From Candidatus Berkelbacteria bacterium (GTDB lineage: Bacteria; Patescibacteriota; UBA1384; JAHJRZ01), in NCBI GenBank assembly GCA_026397195.1, contig JAPLVI010000042.1, positions 1 through 6,151 on the forward strand: a stretch of DNA of 6,151 nucleotides, in the 5' to 3' direction. The notes beneath the pieces are model-generated. The model saw only the letters and a list, made by a program, of their open reading frames with translations. It was not told where the DNA came from and searched no databases. Within the stretch, counting starts at the first letter, position 1, and each line of letters starts with the position of its first letter. Below are positions 4,834-6,151 of this stretch, piece after piece. The translations under genes and the position numbers were made by a program.

Positions 4834-6151
4834 TTAAGCTTTGTGCAACGGCGCATACTGGATTGAGAGTCGCTTTTTACCGGTATGCAAAAACTTTACT
4901 TCAACCTCATCGTCATTGATGCTTAACACTTCCCCCTTGCCAAAATTGGGATGTATAATTTTATCGCCCACAGCAAACGATATCTCCTGAATCTGGCTTT
5001 CCTCCCCGAGATCAGAAGAGACTTTTGTTTCTGTCAGATACTCATCGTGAGTAATATTTTCAACAAAATTTGGGTTTATTTCATCCAAAAAACGAGAGGA
5101 AGGATTTGATTGCAACGTCCCCCAAAGTAACCTCTCCTGTGCTCGAAGAAGATAAAGCCTTTCTTTTGCCCGGGTCATACCGACGTAGCAGAGCCGTCTT
5201 TCCTCCTCAATTTCTTCTGGATCTAGAAGACTTCTTGAATGTGGGAAGATTCCCTCTTCCATGCCGACAATGAAAACATTATCGAATTCAAGTCCTTTGG
5301 CATTGTGCAAAGTCATAAGAGTAAGTGCGGGAGCATTTTGGTCATAATTATCAATATCAGCAATAAGAGATGTTTCCTCGAGGAATGAACTCAATGATTC
5401 CTCAGGCGGAAGTGTAGAATGGTTCTTGGCGACAGAAATTAACTCTTTTATATTTTCATAGCGCGATTCACCTTCCTCTGTTCCATCGAGGATATAATCC
5501 TTGTAGCCCGTTTTCTTTAAAAGAATGGGAATAAACTTGACAATATTATATTCTTTAGTCTTTTCTTTAAGATCATGAATTAAGGAGGAAAAATTAGCAA
5601 ATGAATTTGTTGTTCTTGTTGAAAGATATTTGATTTTGTCAAGCCCATCTTTATTGGGAATCGCCTGAATACCTCGAGGCTTGCCTCGAGGATGAAAGCC
5701 AATAGATGCAGCGGAGCTGCAACTTTGCCAACGAACCTGCCCCGATACCTCGCAGCTTGCTGCGAGGTCAGGTTCATTTTTTTGAATAAATGAAAGAAGA
5801 AGTTTATTACTTAAAAGACTTAAAATAGTTTTAGAAATCCCCCGTAGGGGCACATTGATGATGCGGCGTAGGGAATTAAAATCTTTAGGATTGTTTAAAA
5901 ATTTTAAATAAGCTAAAACGTCTTTAATTTCGCGTCGTTCATAAAATCTAACCCCACCAATGATGCGGTAGGGGATATTATAGCGGATTAAAATCTCCTC
6001 CAGCGCTCGAGATTGGGCATTTACGCGGTAAAGAATGACACTATGATTATAGTCCCGGTCTGAAAGCTGATTTAATCTTTTAATCTCTTTAACCACAAAT
6101 TCACTCTCTTCTTCGTGGTTTAGAAGACTTATGATTCTGACCTTTTCGCCT
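4834..6151 (-). CDS. uvrD: UvrD/PcrA-type DNA helicase, C-terminal part (5' end outside window)
   Basis: ATP-dependent 3'-5' SF1A helicase of nucleotide-excision and mismatch repair and of RNA polymerase conflict resolution. The frame stays open to the right edge, giving 438 residues of what is normally about 700. The Walker A and DExx motifs of domain 1A lie outside. Visible, counted from the edge: the start of domain 2A with GEKVRII, YRVNAQSRALEE (41-52), IPYRIIGGVRFYERREIKD (59-77), NVPLRGI (99-105) entering domain 2B, motif V TLHNAKGLEF (280-289) then GMEEGIFPHSRS, motif VI CYVGMTRAKERL (321-332) with its arginine finger, and a C-terminal Tudor-like domain from FAVGDKIIHPNFGKGEV (392-408), the region that contacts RNA polymerase in PcrA. 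A GTG at 6096 is internal and not a real start, because conserved sequence continues before it. Residues about 126-162 are an unusual in-frame insert encoded by a palindrome cluster, in a 2B region where variation is tolerated. uvrD versus pcrA is a naming choice. Confidence 0.95.
   Translation of the reverse strand, partial: GEKVRIISLLNHEEESEFVVKEIKRLNQLSDRDYNHSVILYRVNAQSRALEEILIRYNIPYRIIGGVRFYERREIKDVLAYLKFLNNPKDFNSLRRIINVPLRGISKTILSLLSNKLLLSFIQKNEPDLAASCEVSGQVRWQSCSSAASIGFHPRGKPRGIQAIPNKDGLDKIKYLSTRTTNSFANFSSLIHDLKEKTKEYNIVKFIPILLKKTGYKDYILDGTEEGESRYENIKELISVAKNHSTLPPEESLSSFLEETSLIADIDNYDQNAPALTLMTLHNAKGLEFDNVFIVGMEEGIFPHSRSLLDPEEIEEERRLCYVGMTRAKERLYLLRAQERLLWGTLQSNPSSRFLDEINPNFVENITHDEYLTETKVSSDLGEESQIQEISFAVGDKIIHPNFGKGEVLSINDDEVEVKFLHTGKKRLSIQYAPLHKA
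5669..5691. repeat. Hairpin A of the uvrD palindromic element
   Basis: CCTCGAGGC (5672-5680) and GCCTCGAGG (5683-5691) are perfect inverted copies around a central TT. They form an eight- to nine-pair stem with a GCTTGC-type tip. Preceded by ATA at 5669-5671, it aligns along its whole length with hairpin C. Confidence 0.85.
5707..5721. repeat. Hairpin B of the uvrD palindromic element
   Basis: TGCAGC (5707-5712), loop GGA, GCTGCA (5716-5721) form a perfect six-pair stem with a three-base loop. It lies between hairpins A and C and is unrelated to them in sequence. Confidence 0.7.
5733..5775. repeat. Hairpin C with outer stem, uvrD palindromic element
   Basis: The inner stem ACCTCGCAGC (5747-5756) pairs perfectly with GCTGCGAGGT (5759-5768) around TT. 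An outer stem GAACCTG (5733-5739) pairs with CAGGTTC (5769-5775), leaving a one-sided seven-base bulge (5740-5746). That gives 17 possible pairs, the strongest fold in the window. On the plus strand it is followed by A and seven T (5777-5783), the layout of an intrinsic terminator pointing antisense to uvrD. Confidence 0.8.

Larger units (their letters stand above)
5669..5775. repeat. GC-rich palindromic element translated in frame inside uvrD
   Basis: About 107 bp holding three hairpins, roughly 58% G+C by count against about 40% around it. It is translated in the uvrD frame as about 36 residues rich in Ala, Ser, Gly, Cys and Arg (from EPDLAASCEVSG to HPRGKPRGI) that match nothing I know in UvrD/PcrA. 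The frame stays open and conserved helicase sequence resumes on both sides. The arrangement resembles Rickettsia palindromic elements, which insert into coding genes without breaking them; that is analogy, not homology. No target-site duplication is evident, GCCAA repeats flank the central hairpin (5698-5702, 5727-5731), and there is no second copy in the window. Confidence 0.75.

Noticed and set aside
6094..6096. GTG as a start for the helicase
   Set aside because: Conserved UvrD sequence (GEKVRII...) continues in frame upstream to the window edge, so the gene is cut by the window and this GTG is internal.
1..6151. Alternative genetic code (TGA as Gly, as in some candidate phyla), suggested by no TGA stop in six genes
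   Set aside because: No gene contains an in-frame TGA, and six stops are too few to draw a conclusion; all reading frames are intact under the standard code.

Overview
The window is gene-dense, AT-rich bacterial DNA (about 40% G+C by eye) with six protein genes and no RNA gene, CRISPR array or classical insertion sequence. The standard genetic code reads every gene; stops are three TAA and three TAG, no TGA. Compact genes, a short RsmI, a MetRS with no C-terminal tRNA-binding domain, an enlarged TatD and an RpfB-like lysozyme point to Patescibacteria (candidate phyla radiation). That placement is moderate-confidence inference, and a low-GC Gram-positive relative is not excluded.

Bases 1-3852 (+) look like one operon. 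rsmI (16S rRNA methyltransferase) overlaps metG (methionyl-tRNA synthetase) by one base. An EamA/DMT-family transporter follows 18 bp later. Its last codons carry the ribosome binding site of tatD (metal-dependent DNase), which starts one base after the transporter stop. Three of the four genes concern translation or nucleic-acid processing.

Bases 3849-6151 (-) converge on that operon. uvrD/pcrA runs in from beyond the right edge; its visible part covers helicase domain 2 and the C-terminal Tudor-like domain. After an 82-bp gap with a plausible promoter comes a DUF348-DUF348-G5-lysozyme protein of resuscitation-promoting-factor (RpfB) type, overlapping the tatD stop by four bases. It has no recognisable signal peptide and only a TTG start, so its 5' end may be damaged or wrongly read.

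The order rsmI, metG, tatD and an RpfB/YabE-like protein recalls a conserved neighbourhood of Firmicutes and Actinobacteria (metS-tatD-yabE or metS-tatD-rpfB). Here a transporter is inserted and the Rpf-like gene is inverted.

The most unusual feature is a GC-rich cluster of palindromes of about 107 bp inside uvrD (5669-5775). It is translated in frame as about 36 extra residues. Two of its hairpins are versions of one element that differ only by two compensated base pairs. This resembles in-frame palindromic elements such as those of Rickettsia and may be a small mobile or repeated element of this lineage.
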